Of a stretch of 64,000 bases of DNA, positions 1 through 11,376 are shown piece after piece. The notes under the pieces were generated by a model. The model was not told the origin of the DNA. It made no database searches and was given only the letters and a program-made list of their open reading frames with translations. The position numbers were made by a program, and so were the translations under genes. Source of the DNA: Semisulcospira habei (Eukaryota > Mollusca > Gastropoda > Semisulcospiridae); assembly GCA_036245525.1 (NCBI GenBank), contig BTPG01000007.1:120475132-120539131 (forward strand). Direction: 5' to 3'. How positions within the stretch are numbered: the first letter of the stretch is position 1; every line of letters begins with the position of its first letter.

Positions 1-37
1 ACAGACATGCACACACAAACAGGCACAATCAAACACA

Positions 38-163
<126 letters not shown>

Positions 164-420
164 GCGGTGTAAATACCTTCCACAGCATTACCAGAAACGT
201 CACAATAAAATTAACATTACCGCTACGACGCATAACTCTGACACGCTAATACATCAGCAACGGCAACTCTCAGACTAACGACGCTCATGGACAAGACTTA
301 CATCCCCTACAAATCTTACCTCTGTTTAGTTCCGCCATAGACATCGGAACATGTTTTCGAACGCGTAAACTCGGTGACATTTTCCTCCTAAGAATGTTAA
401 GTGAGTTAGATTTCTGCGAA

Positions 421-485
421 CAAGAGACATAGATTCTTATGAGCCCCTGCATATGCAGGGGCTCATGAGAATCTATGCCTCTTGC
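421..485. repeat. Family A palindrome
   Basis: The left arm starts CAAGAGACATAGATTCTTAT and the right arm ends CTATGCCTCTTGC, with centre CCCCTGCATATGCAGGGG. The arms are about 30 nt with two mismatches and almost no loop. It is one of about 50 recognisable family copies. Confidence 0.92.
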
Positions 486-869
486 AGATGGAACAGGCTG
501 AAGCACTGTTGCGTTCGTGTCTGAACCGGGAAGCTAGCTTGAGGCCTTGTTTTGGAAAAGTGCAGAACTCACATTGGGATGATTTACTGTTTTATACTGT
601 TGTGGTTTTGTCCTGTGTACTTGGAGACACTGATCGAGATATTTCATTTCACAATATTTCGCAGTTTTATATCAACATTTAAACCACTGAACCCTGACAC
701 TACCACCACAGGCATGGGATCATCGTTCCGAATCGACCACCTCTATAACGGATCATAACACAGGTAGCAGGCAGTATCACAAATTGTGCTATTTCCTAGT
801 ACCCGTGTTAATGAGGTGATCGAGCTTGTAATGATCACCCCATGCCTGTCACTACAACAGGATTCGGCA

Positions 870-966
870 CTGAACATGATGGTTGAAGGGTTGAGCCAGA
901 ATAGCTTGGCGCTTCTAGGCGCCAAGCTATTCCTGGCACCACCGTTCAACTATCATGATTGATCTG
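870..966. repeat. Degraded family B palindrome
   Basis: The core AGCTTGGCGC / GCGCCAAGCT is intact. The outer arms have decayed (GATGGTTGAAGGG against CCGTTCAACTATC). It is an old copy of the GATCGACCATGATAG family. Confidence 0.8.
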
Positions 967-1228
967 TCTCCTAAACTGTAACTTGATGTAAAAGGCCGAT
1001 TTCCAAATTAGAAATCCAACATTTGGCATAATTTGAAGTGCTGCGTTTACCTCTCGCCAGAGAAATAGTGTCTATTGACATTGGAAAGCATCTTTTCAGC
1101 CTCGCTACTTTTAGTAAGTATGAGAAATGGAACGACACAAAATCAAGATAGCTACGCAGTAGTGTTCAGTTAGTTGCAAGTGCTTATAAACCAGTAATAC
1201 CTAGTAATCCTCGTCCCATTATTTCGTC

Positions 1229-1535
<307 letters not shown>

Positions 1536-1956
1536 CTAATCCTATCTCTACCTATCCCTTCCGAAGTCCGTTCCATCTCAGGCCTCTCTTACTACTCCCC
1601 TCCCCGACCCCTCCCGGCCCTCCCATCCGTCCCCTTGTACCCATTGATCTACCCGTTTCCCACCTGGCGCTATGTGGCGCGCAGCGCTTCCGTGTACATA
1701 CACCAATCGTTTCCTTCTGTCCACAAGATGCACATTCACGCGCCTCGGCTTCCCCAAGTGTCCAAGATTGGGGGCGACTGTCATCTTTACCTTTACCTGG
1801 TCATGGTAACTTTACCTTGCTTTCGTGTCTCCTCATATATCTTTCCACACTGGTTGTCTCCCTCGCTGAGCTAACGCTGAACTGGGAGACAACCAGTATG
1901 GTATCGAGCCAGTGAAAATTAGAGGAGCCGAAAGTCGTGCTTCACTGAAAATAACA

Positions 1957-2090
1957 ACAACGACAACAACAATAACAACGACATCATCATCATCATCATC
2001 ATCATCATCACCGCCGCCGCCACCGCCACCACCACCATCATCCTCATCCTCATCCTCATCAACAACAACAACAACAACAACAACAGGGAC
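1957..2090. repeat. Compound trinucleotide microsatellite
   Basis: Blocks of AAC, ATC, CCG/CCA, TCATCC and AAC occur in succession. The Ser/Pro/Thr reading frame it produces is an artefact. Confidence 0.93.
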
Positions 2091-2514
2091 AGTGACAGCC
2101 TTTTTTGCTTACTGTGAATGCACATATCCTGTATCTGTAATTTGTCAATGTTGCCGTTATAGACCGTGTCTATTTTGCAAAACAATCTCTCTTTTCTCAA
2201 AAATGGACATCTCGCTTTGTCATATCATGGCAGGCTACTTTCTGTTCCTCCTTTCCCTCCGAGGCGAAACCCAGTTCAGTTACATTTTTTCCCCACCCGA
2301 GACGGAGGAGGATTTGACGGTTTAAACGTGGGAGTGTTTTCACAGGTCCCCCATCCTTTGATCGCAACCTTATCCGGTCGCGTGGCGCGGCAAAGTTTAC
2401 GCAAGTCAGGATGAGAGAGTCTGGAAGACTAACGCGTGGTCAAGCCATGGGGAGGTCTCCCTCGTCTTAGTTTGTTACACACGCTGGGCGACATGGGGCG
2501 CAGTGTGGACGGGA

Positions 2515-2576
2515 TTAACCCTTCCCTGCCGCTGTACGTCGTCGCGGGGCTCACCAGGATCTATGCCTCTTGTTGA
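2515..2576 (-). mobile_element. Truncated A-type MITE end
   Basis: It begins TTAACCCTTCCCTGCC, the terminus seen on the A-type MITE at 3468-3673. It then keeps only the right arm of the A hairpin (GGGGCTCACCAGGATCTATG, CCTCTTG). The left arm is lost. Confidence 0.65.
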
Positions 2577-2616
2577 AGTATGAAAAGAAAAGGGGAGACT
2601 GCCAGTGCTCATATTT

Positions 2617-2916
2617 TAAGAAGTTTACAACGTAAAGTAGGTAAGAGCACTGTCAGGGGAGAGAAGTGTGCATGATCGACCAGTGATCATAGATCTACAG
2701 TGGCCAAAGCACACACACACACACACACACACAAAAAGATAGGAAAGAAATACATCCATATGCATTGCTTTCAGTCACTTTCTTAGCGCATCCCCTCTTT
2801 CCTATCTTTTTTGTTTTGTTGTGCTTTGGCCACTGTAGATCTATGATCACTGGTCGATCATGCACACTTCTCTCCCCTGACAGTGCTCTTACCTACTTTA
2901 CTTTGTAAACTTTTTG
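2617..2916. mobile_element. Family K long inverted repeat (foldback element)
   Basis: The outer arms 2617-2713 and 2820-2916 are about 95 nt long and nearly identical as reverse complements, including GTAAGAGCACTGTCAGGGGA and GATCATAGATCTACAGTGGC. A second inverted pair lies inside (2733-2747 with 2797-2812, AAAAAGATAGGAAAG). A CA microsatellite sits in the loop beside the left arm. Single-arm relatives occur at 16328-16498 and 39826-39930. Confidence 0.9.
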
Positions 2917-3113
2917 AAGTATGTTTTTCTTTCTGAAATCTTGGCTCATTCGACTACTGAGAGCCAACACCGTCCAAGGAACGTGGATTCAAATTGGTCG
3001 CAGCAAGAGACATAGATCAAAATGAGCCCCCGCGATAGCGGGGGCTCATTATGATCTATGTCTCTTGCAGTTGGATCGCGTTCACTTTATTTTCTCGGCA
3101 GTCGAGGGGTTAA
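2917..3113 (-). mobile_element. A-type MITE with hairpin 3004-3068
   Basis: The unit ends GGCAGTCGAGGGGTTAA at 3113. Its right flank (GATCGCGTTCACTT) is the reverse complement of the left flank of the copy at 3468-3673, so it is inverted relative to it. The hairpin has arms CATAGATCAAAATGAG and CTCATTATGATCTATG; both depart from the family in the same place. It abuts the family K right arm. Confidence 0.8.
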
Positions 3114-3253
3114 AGTGGTCACGCAATGGGGAAGGTCTATCTTGTGTAGTACTGATGATTATTGCAGCAACACGAGGCGACATGGACAAAGTCTGGAAGA
3201 GATAAGGGTGAAGTTTCAATGAGAATCTCTTCCTGGATAAGGGTTTTGAAGTC

Positions 3254-3371
3254 TGCCGCCCTAAGAAGGCAAACGACATTAAGTCTGATCCTTGCGAAAA
3301 GCGAGATTGTCACTGTATTGCAAGGACAATCTCGCTTTTCACGAAAGCGGACTTGCTGTCTTTTGCCTGCT
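3254..3371. mobile_element. Family J palindrome
   Basis: The core GCGAAAAGCGAGATTGTC is paired with GACAATCTCGCTTTTCACG. The outer parts resemble AAGGCAAACGACATTAAGTC against GACTTGCTGTCTTTTGCCTG. Other family copies lie at 6390, 16029, 24290, 57400 and 62054. Confidence 0.8.
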
Positions 3372-3467
3372 TTGGACAGTCTGGGTGTTGGGCAGCCGGT
3401 CTTCCTTCTGAGTCCGTAAAAGTGAAGACGAGAATTGATGATGTCGTGTATCACTGCGCGTCCTAGA

Positions 3468-3673
3468 TTAACCCATTCACTGCCGAAAAAGTGAACGCGA
3501 TCAAACTGCAAGAGACAAAGATCCTCATGAGCCCCCGCGACTGCGGGGGCTCATGAAGATCTGTGCCACTTGCTGAGACCACTTTGTGTCCCTGTTCTTT
3601 GGACAGTTTGGCTTTTTGGTCGTTCAGTGAACACAGCAACAAAATGTACGTTCGTTGGCAGGGAAGGGGTTAA
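3468..3673 (+). mobile_element. Complete A-type MITE with TTAA ends
   Basis: The 206-bp unit starts TTAACCCATTCACTGCCGA. Its other end, read inward, is TTAACCCCTTCCCTGCCAA, giving imperfect terminal repeats with TTAA at both ends. The family A hairpin lies at 3509-3573. TTAA with CCC at the tip is typical of piggyBac-type elements. There is no coding capacity, so it would be non-autonomous. Confidence 0.8.
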
Positions 3674-4040
3674 TAGATTAGGTCAAGGTCGCTAGGGGTG
3701 GAATTTTGCTGTTAGGTTAATCTAACGCTGTTTAACCATCATTGAAAATAGAATACGCATGTCAATAACAAGAAGAGGCCAACAAAGTAAACTGATGCAC
3801 ATCATGAAAACGAGTTTATTTTTTTGCTAGAAGCCCGTGTCTGTGAAGTCAGCTGGGATTATATTGTAACTAAAGGTATTTGATCAAAGAAAACGATTGG
3901 CAACAACAGCAGAGACCATCATTTTCAAACCTCAACAAAACTAGGCTTATGGCCCCATTCTTCTATTACAATAATCACTTCTTTTTTTTAATATTTTGCA
4001 GTAAAAATGTTTTGGGTGGACGGCCAACGTATTATCTTTT

Positions 4041-4104
4041 GCTGGTCTGTGATTTTCGACCTTACGGCATAGTGCCGTAAGGTCCAAAATCACAGACCAT
4101 CACA
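4041..4104. repeat. Family I palindrome
   Basis: The left arm GGTCTGTGATTTTCGACC pairs with GGTCCAAAATCACAGACC around CTTACGGCA/TGCCGTAAG. Other copies are at 24114, 24206, 28157, 47559, 49882 and 62860. Confidence 0.88.
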
Positions 4105-4415
4105 CACACATGCTGTGCACTTGAGACAAATAGCACCAAAACACACACACACACACAAAAGGGTCCGTGCGCATGAGGCAAGTGTTCAAAAGAACGACAC
4201 TGAGCCTGAATTAACTCAGAGACACACACGAAATCCTTGTTTTGAATTCACCCTTTAAAAAAAAAAAATCCTTAGTTGAAGTTCCCTAAAGTTCGTCTAA
4301 GTTCCCTCAAAGGCAGACGAGCGGAAAGACATTGGCGAGACGGACCTGTAGTTCTTTGCCTCCAAGAGCCAATCTGTCGGAGAGGATAATCGAGTATGAT
4401 GGGACGAGCACTGTT

Positions 4416-4512
4416 GGATCGACCGTGATAGTTCAAGGGTGGTGCCTGATTAGCTTGGCGCCTGCGGCGCCAAGCTAATCAGGCACCACCCTTGAACTGT
4501 CACGGTCGATCC
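4416..4512. repeat. Family B palindrome
   Basis: A near-perfect 97-bp palindrome. The copy-specific string GGTGGTGCCTGATTAGC on the left is matched exactly by GCTAATCAGGCACCACC on the right, whereas most B copies carry GATGCCAGAATAGC. Only one arm mismatch (GTTC/ACTG wobble-type) is visible. Confidence 0.93.
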
Positions 4513-4915
4513 ATCTCCCACGCTCTGTATAGTAATATAACCAGATGTTCTCTTTAGACCATGCTACATAATGTGAGCTCTTCTGTTTTTCGTTATGAAT
4601 GGCAAGAAACCGATACCGAAACTGCAGTAAGAGAATTACGAAATACGGGCATTCCGCAACGATTGCGTTGGTCGAAAATGTATAGTTAATGACAATCATA
4701 ACATCACAAAGAAGACGTCAAGACAAAGCCCTTGTGCCCATGACAAACAGCCCTTTAATTAGTAAATGTGTATGAATATTCCTTGTTAGGCAGATGAATG
4801 AATGCATTCCAAGACCAAAACAAGTGATTGTCAAACGTGCATAGAACATCCCAAAGAAGAAAACAACAAATTGTGGTGCAATTCTTTTTTCCTTGTTTCT
4901 TCCTTCGTTGGGGGT

Positions 4916-5071
4916 GTTCTTTGAATGAGTCAATGAATGAATGAACAAATGAATGAATGAAAGAATGAATGAATGAATGATGAATGAAAAATGAACGAAC
5001 GAACGACCGAACTAAGAACAAACGAACGAATCAAGCAATCAATCAATCAGCCAGGCAATCAATCAATCAAC

Positions 5072-5161
<90 letters not shown>

Positions 5162-5367
5162 GTCAGTCAGTCAGTCAGTCAAGTCAAGTCAAGTCAAGTC
5201 AAGTCAAGAAGTCAAGGCAAGTCAAGGCAAGTCAAGGCCAGGCCAGGCCAGGCCAGGCCAGTCTAGTCCAGTCCAGTCCAAAGTCAAGTCAAGTCAAGTC
5301 AAGTCAAATCGAACGAATGAATGAATGAATGAATGAATGAATGAATGAATGAATGAATGAATGAATG
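4916..5367. repeat. Compound tetra/pentanucleotide array
   Basis: The order is (GAAT)n, (GAAC)n, (AATC)n about 120 bp long, (AGTC)n, (AAGTC)n, GGCCA-type units, (AAGTC)n, then (GAAT)n again. The same GAAT unit on both flanks suggests successive internal expansion. Frames such as Asn-Gln-Ser-Ile are not genes. Confidence 0.95.
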
Positions 5368-5492
5368 ATGCGTATCCAGGCTTACATTCCAAACATTGCA
5401 GTTTGACAGGCATGAATCCAGGTGGTATAATTTTCATCGAACTATGCGAACAAACTCAAGTTGTACATTGGTTTATAAAGGCCTACACAGTT

Positions 5493-5573
5493 TTAACACA
5501 TTCGAGACGTGCCGCAGCCGGATACGCGGCGCAAAGCCGCGTATCCGGATGCAGCACGTCTCGAATGTGTTAA
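5493..5573. mobile_element. Family C palindromic MITE, TTAA to TTAA
   Basis: An 81-bp unit that is almost entirely palindrome, with ends TTAACACATTCGAGACGTGC and GCACGTCTCGAATGTGTTAA. The centre is GGATACGCGGC-GCAAA-GCCGCGTATCC. The TTAACWCATTC tip is shared with families B and E. Confidence 0.9.
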
Positions 5574-5899
5574 AAATGTGCACGGTGTTCATTTTTTTCT
5601 CTGTGGGTCGTGTATGCACCATCGATACAAATCACGTCGTACGCTTCAGGTTTTGTACCGCGGCGGCGACACAGGCAATTCTACACAAGCCGTCCGACGC
5701 CACCCGGTACAAATATCGGGTAGCCTCTGAGTAGAGATGGCTGGTGGCGAGCCCCGCCGGGTATCCTCTGGCTAATCTGCTTGTTTGGGGCTGCCTTTGA
5801 GGCGACACGATCCAGGGTCAGGGGTTACGACCCCAGCTAAGTCAGCAGGCGTCACGCTGGAGGAGGTGTGGTCGTGACAGGGAGAGAGAGTGAGAGGGG

Positions 5900-5903
<4 letters not shown>

Positions 5904-5991
<88 letters not shown>
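5904..5991. repeat. (GA)n microsatellite
   Basis: About 44 GA units, preceded by an imperfect GA-rich lead. Confidence 0.96.
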
Positions 5992-5994
<3 letters not shown>

Positions 5995-6389
5995 TACGGT
6001 GAGTGCGTATATGCATGTGATACGTGTCGACATTTCCTCTTATTCTAAAAGTACTTGAAAATATTGTGGGCATCACACAAATACTTATTCATTAACTTAG
6101 TGACTGATTTCATATTAATCGAAAGTGCGGCCTCTTGGGACCTTCAACCTTGTTTAGATCGCCGCGACCTACAACATTCTTTAGACGTCATTCTTGCAAT
6201 TTTCTTCTTATATTGTTCCAAAATGCGACATCATTCTCTCTGGGATATGTTGCCTGCAGTGACGTGAAACTCAAATAACGTCATACCACAGAGTGAAGGC
6301 CACAACTCGAAAGCGAGGCTTCTGGAGACCTTCACCTCATAAATATTCCAGAAAATCGCGAAGTAAGTGAACGCGCTTTTTGTGACGAA

Positions 6390-6500
6390 AAGTCCATTTT
6401 TTTTAGAAAAGCGAGATTTCATTATAATAAAATGAATAGCTTTTTCACAAAAAACAAAACAAAACAAAACAAAATAGATGTTACTGTCTTTTGCCTTCAC
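6390..6500. repeat. Degraded family J palindrome
   Basis: AAAGTCCATTTTTTTTAGAA, GCGAGATTTCATTATAATAA and a right side TACTGTCTTTTGCCTTCACG match the family J consensus. A CAAAA tandem run interrupts the right arm. Confidence 0.65.
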
Positions 6501-6678
6501 GGACCAGATCCATCTGCCAGTGAGCAAAGGCCATCAGCCCGATGGCCTTTTGCGCACAGGTCTGTGCATTATGGCCAAAGTATCCTTTGACTAGACCGTA
6601 AGTTAGGACGTGCCGCATTCTTTTGACCTCATCTGTATGAAGTAAAACTCGGGCAAACGGTTTGGCTCCTGTATCAAG

Positions 6679-6775
6679 GGCGGGGGGAAGAGGGGGGTGG
6701 GAGTGGGGGGGGGGGGTGAGGGGGGAATCGGGTTGGGGTTAGAGGGGGAGAAGAGGGGTGGGGGTGGGTGGGTGT
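6679..6775 (+). repeat. G-rich tract
   Basis: Many runs of 4-10 G within about 100 bp. The strand could form G-quadruplexes. No gene is supported. Confidence 0.8.
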
Positions 6776-6957
6776 GGGGTCGGAAAGGGCGGCGTGAAAG
6801 GGTGACGGTGCCAAAAGTGTATCACACAAAGTTCAATCACTTCAAACGGCTGCCTCCAAACAGACTTGTAACAGGACTTGTCAAGTCGCACTAGCCAAAA
6901 GAATTTCACTCACACGCGTAACCCAGTCAAGCCTGGCCCTGACACGCAAGATATGGC

Positions 6958-7052
6958 TTGGCCATGATAGTTCAAGGGTGGTGCCAGACTAGCTTAGCGC
7001 CTAGAGGCGCCAAGCTATTCTGGAACCACCCTTGAACTATCAAGGTCGGTCT
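6958..7052. repeat. Family B palindrome
   Basis: CCATGATAGTTCAAGGGTGG pairs with CCACCCTTGAACTATCAAGG around GCGCCTAGAGGCGC. Several arm mismatches make it older than the copy at 4416. Confidence 0.88.
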
Positions 7053-7123
7053 GTGTCTTGAGGACATTTTTTCCGTCTCAAATGGCTGAAAAGTAAGCAA
7101 ATGAAGCGGATCCCTTGACCAGC

Positions 7124-7187
7124 AAGAGACACAGATTCACATGAGTTTCTGTGACTGCAGGGACTCATGAGAATCTAAGCCACTTGA
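7124..7187. repeat. Degraded family A palindrome
   Basis: CAAGAGACACAGATTCACAT pairs with GACTCATGAGAATCTAAGCC. The arms are still recognisable, with about six mismatches. Confidence 0.75.
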
Positions 7188-7733
7188 AGATGGAATGAAA
7201 ATACATGTTTATATTATTATATACACCAGTCATTTACGCCGAGATGGAATAGTTTGTCTCAGTCACGGAAATTTTCTGACACTGAAAAACATCCAAGCAT
7301 TCGAAAATCAAAAGGCTTTGTCGAATTTCCGGTTCGGACTGACACAAACACCGTGAGGTTTAGTTGAAAATCCAGATCGGAAAAGATGCAGAACCAGTTG
7401 AACGTTCACCGCATGTCAGAGCAAAGGGGGACTATTTGATGGAGTGAGCGGGACTACCATTCAGGCATCGAGCACCAAGCATCTACAGAAGCATAGAGTT
7501 AAATACGAGCCCTCGAAGTTAGCATCTGTGTTTCTCCAGCGGAAGGTCATCGCGGTGTCAGCCTTGGACTGTATTGTTTGGTGTGCGTGGCTGTGTCGGA
7601 TGTTAAACCTCAAAGTTAATACCTCTGATAATGTGAAATGTTATAAAATCGCTCGAATTATTTCTTTATTTAGTTATTTATTTAACCTATTCAAGGCCAA
7701 GTAAAAGTATACACATACCAAGGAGAATTATTC

Positions 7734-7870
7734 AGCGCTGTTCAGACACCAAATCGCCAGCTCACATAAAAATACGCAGGTAAATAATAAGAGATCATGT
7801 ACAGCATCTAACCGTTTTCTGTCCATCGCTTAGTATGTGGACTATTCTACAAGCGCTAGCCTCGCTTATC
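7734..7870. mobile_element. Family M inverted-repeat element, degraded
   Basis: It shares AATCGCCAGC, AAAAATACG, CATCTAACCGTTT and the downstream TGTGGACTATT with the better copy at 46713-46960, in the same order. Confidence 0.6.
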
Positions 7871-7904
7871 TGGTTTGCAAGTAAAATTAAATACAAACAA
7901 ACCG

Positions 7905-7969
7905 CAAGAGATATAGATCCTCAAGAGCCCCCGCAATTGCAGGGGCTCATGAGGATCTACGCCTCTTGC
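7905..7969. repeat. Family A palindrome
   Basis: CAAGAGATATAGATCCTCAA pairs with GCTCATGAGGATCTACGCCT. The right flank to about 8070 (TGCGTCCACTGGCAG) matches other A-type MITE ends, but the TTAA is lost. Confidence 0.85.
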
Positions 7970-8659
7970 TGAATCCTCTTTGAGTCCATGTTCCTTTGAC
8001 GGCTGAAGATCTTTGGCGATGAATTCACCGGCCAAGGATTTGAAAATACAATCTGCGTCCACTGGCAGTCAACGCGCGTATAATTTTACTTCGCTGAACA
8101 GATACCCGTGCGAAGTGTAGTGCCTTGAGCAGGTGTTACGATTGTGGTTGTGTTGTTCTGTGGTAGCATGCATGCATTGATCGTAGGAAACGATCCGATA
8201 TTTATTTGAGCTATCATGATTACGAATCACTGACGTACCTTTTTGGCAAGATTCGCTATCGTTCGCACAGAGAGCGGAATTGATTGTCTTTTGATACACG
8301 GAGTTGAATCCCGAAGACTGAGTCTAGAAGCCGATCTAATAATCTCCGTTGTTTTCTGTGCGCGTGAAGTTAGCAGCCAGTATGTGTTACGAAAAGTCGT
8401 GAAACTTTTGGAGAATTCGGGCAAGGTCGTTAACTGTGTAGCGTACTCTTGTGTGACGTCATTACACAACGGGATTTCCCAAAATTGGGGTTGAAATTAG
8501 CAGTCGAATTTTGTAGACTATTGTATTCTATTCTAGAAAGTTCTTTATCATCAATATTTATGACTTTCGGTTACGTGTTCCGTTCTCAGTGATTGGTTGC
8601 GTTGTATGAATTTGCTGGATTATTCTGGAAAGCCTGATACTATAAAAGACTGTGTTTTG

Positions 8660-8831
8660 AAGCGCGTGTGTACATGCCGGTCCCAAGCCCGGATGAGAAG
8701 GAGGAGGGAAAAGCCTACGCCAAACTACAAACCACCATGCTACAAGTGCAGTAACTACGCCAAAACTGCTAGTCTCCGATCACTTCTAGTGCCAGTGGGA
8801 CAGTAAACTGGAACAAAGCGCGTGTGTACAT
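8660..8831 (+). mobile_element. Short SINE with 16-bp target-site duplication
   Basis: The identical 16-mer AAGCGCGTGTGTACAT flanks a 140-bp insert at 8676-8815. The insert starts GCCGGTCCCAAGCCCGGAT and ends with CCGATCACTTCTAGTGCCAG and GGGACAGTAAAC. A similar 3' part occurs at 47713-47750 and 56178-56212. This is consistent with retroposition of a short non-coding element. Short Arg/Lys-rich frames across it are not considered genes. Confidence 0.75.
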
Positions 8832-9333
8832 TGTCAGTGACGAAGTTATGCAGTGTATAGTGATGTACATTGTAAGAGAGACGCATTGTGTCAGAAGTGT
8901 TTACATTTTGTATAGGAGACATTGTATCAGTGCTGGTGCATTTGTGAATGCATTGTGTGGAGATCGCATCGCTGCAATAAATTATTGTTGGGCCGGAACG
9001 GCTGTTACTCCAGTGTGGTCTACACCCTTAAGCCACGTGTGACGGGTTGCAGCTGAGTGAAGTTTCTTTAAAAGAACCTTACGTGCGTGCCGTCTGGTGT
9101 GATATCATACTACGACCACGACTCAGTCAACACGTAACAGCAGGATTTAAGCTCATTCATCCAACTCAGTGAGACTTTACTGTAGACTTGTCTGGAACGC
9201 AAAGAGTGTGGGAAATCAGAGGTGCAGGCTGTGAATCTATCCCCCCGAACATCCCCATCCCATAATTTCTGACGACTGAAGTGCAGCTCCCACAAGCGTT
9301 GGAGTGCCCTTCTATTTATTCCTTCCTTATCTG

Positions 9334-9396
9334 CAAGAGACATAGATTTGCATCGATCTCTGCAGACGCGCGGGCTGGTGAGAATATAGACTCAGC
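9334..9396. repeat. Degraded family A palindrome
   Basis: The left arm CAAGAGACATAGATTTGCAT is clear. The right arm GGTGAGAATATAGACTC has decayed. Confidence 0.6.
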
Positions 9397-9616
9397 ATAG
9401 GGAAACGATTACTTCTACGTCCATCTCAGATGGAGAAAGTTCCCGGTGCTTAAAACGCACGACTGTGCTTTCAAGGACCTATTTGTTTTATTGGTTCATG
9501 TGATGCCCGTTTTCTGGCACTGAGGTTGGCAACTCACGCAGTTTTCGATGTTGGTGTCACTGCCGTAAAGAAAAATGTTACCCCTTGAACTGCCGGAGCC
9601 CAGCGACCAACATATG

Positions 9617-9680
9617 CAAGAGACATAGATCCTCATAAGCACCCGCTGACGCGGGGGCTCATAAGATCTATGTCTCTTGC
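9617..9680. repeat. Family A palindrome
   Basis: CAAGAGACATAGATCCTCAT pairs with CTCATAAGATCTATGTCTCT. The left arm has CTCATAAGC and the right arm GGGGCTCATAAG, so the unusual CATAAG step is present on both arms in different registers. Confidence 0.88.
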
Positions 9681-9821
9681 TATGCTTCGTTCGTGTCCGT
9701 GTGACTCAAGCAAGGTTATCAGCATTGCAAATCCTTGTTTTCGGCCTAGATTTTATATGTGTGCTGTTGGTCTGTGGCACTACAGAAAACGCACACTCAC
9801 ACACGCACGCACTCACGCACG

Positions 9822-9924
<103 letters not shown>

Positions 9925-10514
9925 TGGGTTGTTGTTGAATATATCAAGGACCGCATGCAGCTTCGGCATCGCGTTCCGTGAGAGCAGCAGCTTATGAAAG
10001 AATTTCACCGTCTGTTTCGATACACACATCACTAAAACTCAAGCGCACTTGATAATGTTTGTCGTAATATTTCTTTTTGTGCAATAAATTACAAATTATT
10101 TCAACTTGACCCGGCTGGAAACTGTTATATTAGATTTTTCACAGACACGTTGTCTTTAATTTGATTGTTTCGGTAGTAAGCAAAGGTCGTCGTGAGCCCG
10201 AAGACGTTTAGCTGCTGGGGTTTAGGATGAAAAACTAAAGTAGATGGTACAGGCAAGAAAAACAAGTGACACACAAATCATCATACACCACCGGGTAGGT
10301 AACTTCCGACTGAGGTTTACTTATTCATTTTTGTGTTTCAAGGTACAAGTTTGACGGAAAAGGGACACAAATTGTATACTACCACTTTTCGGCGGTAACA
10401 TCCGCCGCAAAAAATCCTATCCCACCTGTTTTTTTGCAAGGCTTACCCTGGCCGCTAACAGCAACAGAATAAATGGCTTAATCTATCGTATTTCTCTACA
10501 CGTTTGTTTTTATT

Positions 10515-10656
10515 AAAACTCATTCAAGGGGCCCAGCGTCAACTGCTGCGGAGGCGTCAGACATCAATAGCTACGAAAGTGACGTACAGCGTTGCCACGG
10601 GGCAACGCTGTACGACACTTTCGTAGCTATTGATGTCGGACACATTGAATGAGTTA
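10515..10656. mobile_element. Family E palindromic MITE
   Basis: The long perfect core ATCAATAGCTACGAAAGTG, TACAGCGTTGCC is matched on the right through TTCGTAGCTATTGAT. The right end is CACATTGAATGAGTTAA. About 30 bp of unrelated sequence separates the left terminal part (CTCATTCAAGG) from the core. Confidence 0.88.
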
Positions 10657-10720
10657 ACTGTAGGACACTTGGATGCGTTATTATATCATTCCAGAAAATG
10701 TAAGCACCTAAGCACTTTTC

Positions 10721-10800
10721 TACCTCATTCGAAGGGTGCCGCATTCGGATACGCAACATTAAACCGCGCATCCAGATACAGCATGTCTCGAATGTGTTGA
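10721..10800. repeat. Degraded family C palindrome
   Basis: CTCATTCGAAGGGTGCCGCA pairs with CAGCATGTCTCGAATGTGTT. The core has decayed and the terminal TTAA is lost. Confidence 0.7.
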
Positions 10801-11376
10801 ATTGTTTACAACAGACTCTGTTCAGTCATACTGCGTCACCGTCTAAGTCCCCCCCCCCCCCCCCTTGTGTACTATATTAGAGACCTGCATATATATGCAT
10901 AAGACTTTACAATAAACACGTACACTATAGAAGGGGGGCCCAGGGTACAAATACGGCAGTATGCCCAAAAAGTCATTTTTTATTTTTTTTTTCCTCGCCA
11001 CACAGGCACACAAGCTGTGGCTATTATTGTTGTTGTTGTTTGTACTGACACCAAACTGGTGTTTCTCTGGGTGGAAGTTGTTTTGTAATACTTAACAAAA
11101 AGCAGCAACTGTAGTCGTGGGCCTAAGAATCGTCGGGGCAGTATATTATTACCAGTATTTCATCAGTTTCTTGGGGTGATTATCACAGAGTTTTCATTTA
11201 GAATTAGATGCGGGGTTGTTCTATCCGTCAGGACTCAAACGTCGAGGCTGTTCAAAGTGGGCTCAGCAAGGTCTTTGAAGTCCCCAATCAAACTGCATTT
11301 AACTCCGACATCACAGATGAGAACGGAGCACAGGCGAGAACTAAAGAGTCTCTCAACCAACTCCTTTCTTTTTCTG

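Noticed and set aside
421..485. Many dispersed identical palindromes as a CRISPR array
   Set aside because: Copies are not at regular spacing, there are no spacers of uniform length, no cas genes are present, and the DNA is eukaryotic.
4041..4104. Hairpins as bacterial rho-independent terminators
   Set aside because: No prokaryotic genes are present, no T-run follows consistently, and the same hairpins occur in introns and inside other repeats.
8597..8806. Small basic Cys-containing frame (CTCRSQARMRRRREK)
   Set aside because: It overlaps the SINE insert with its 16-bp duplication, and its composition comes from the SINE head.
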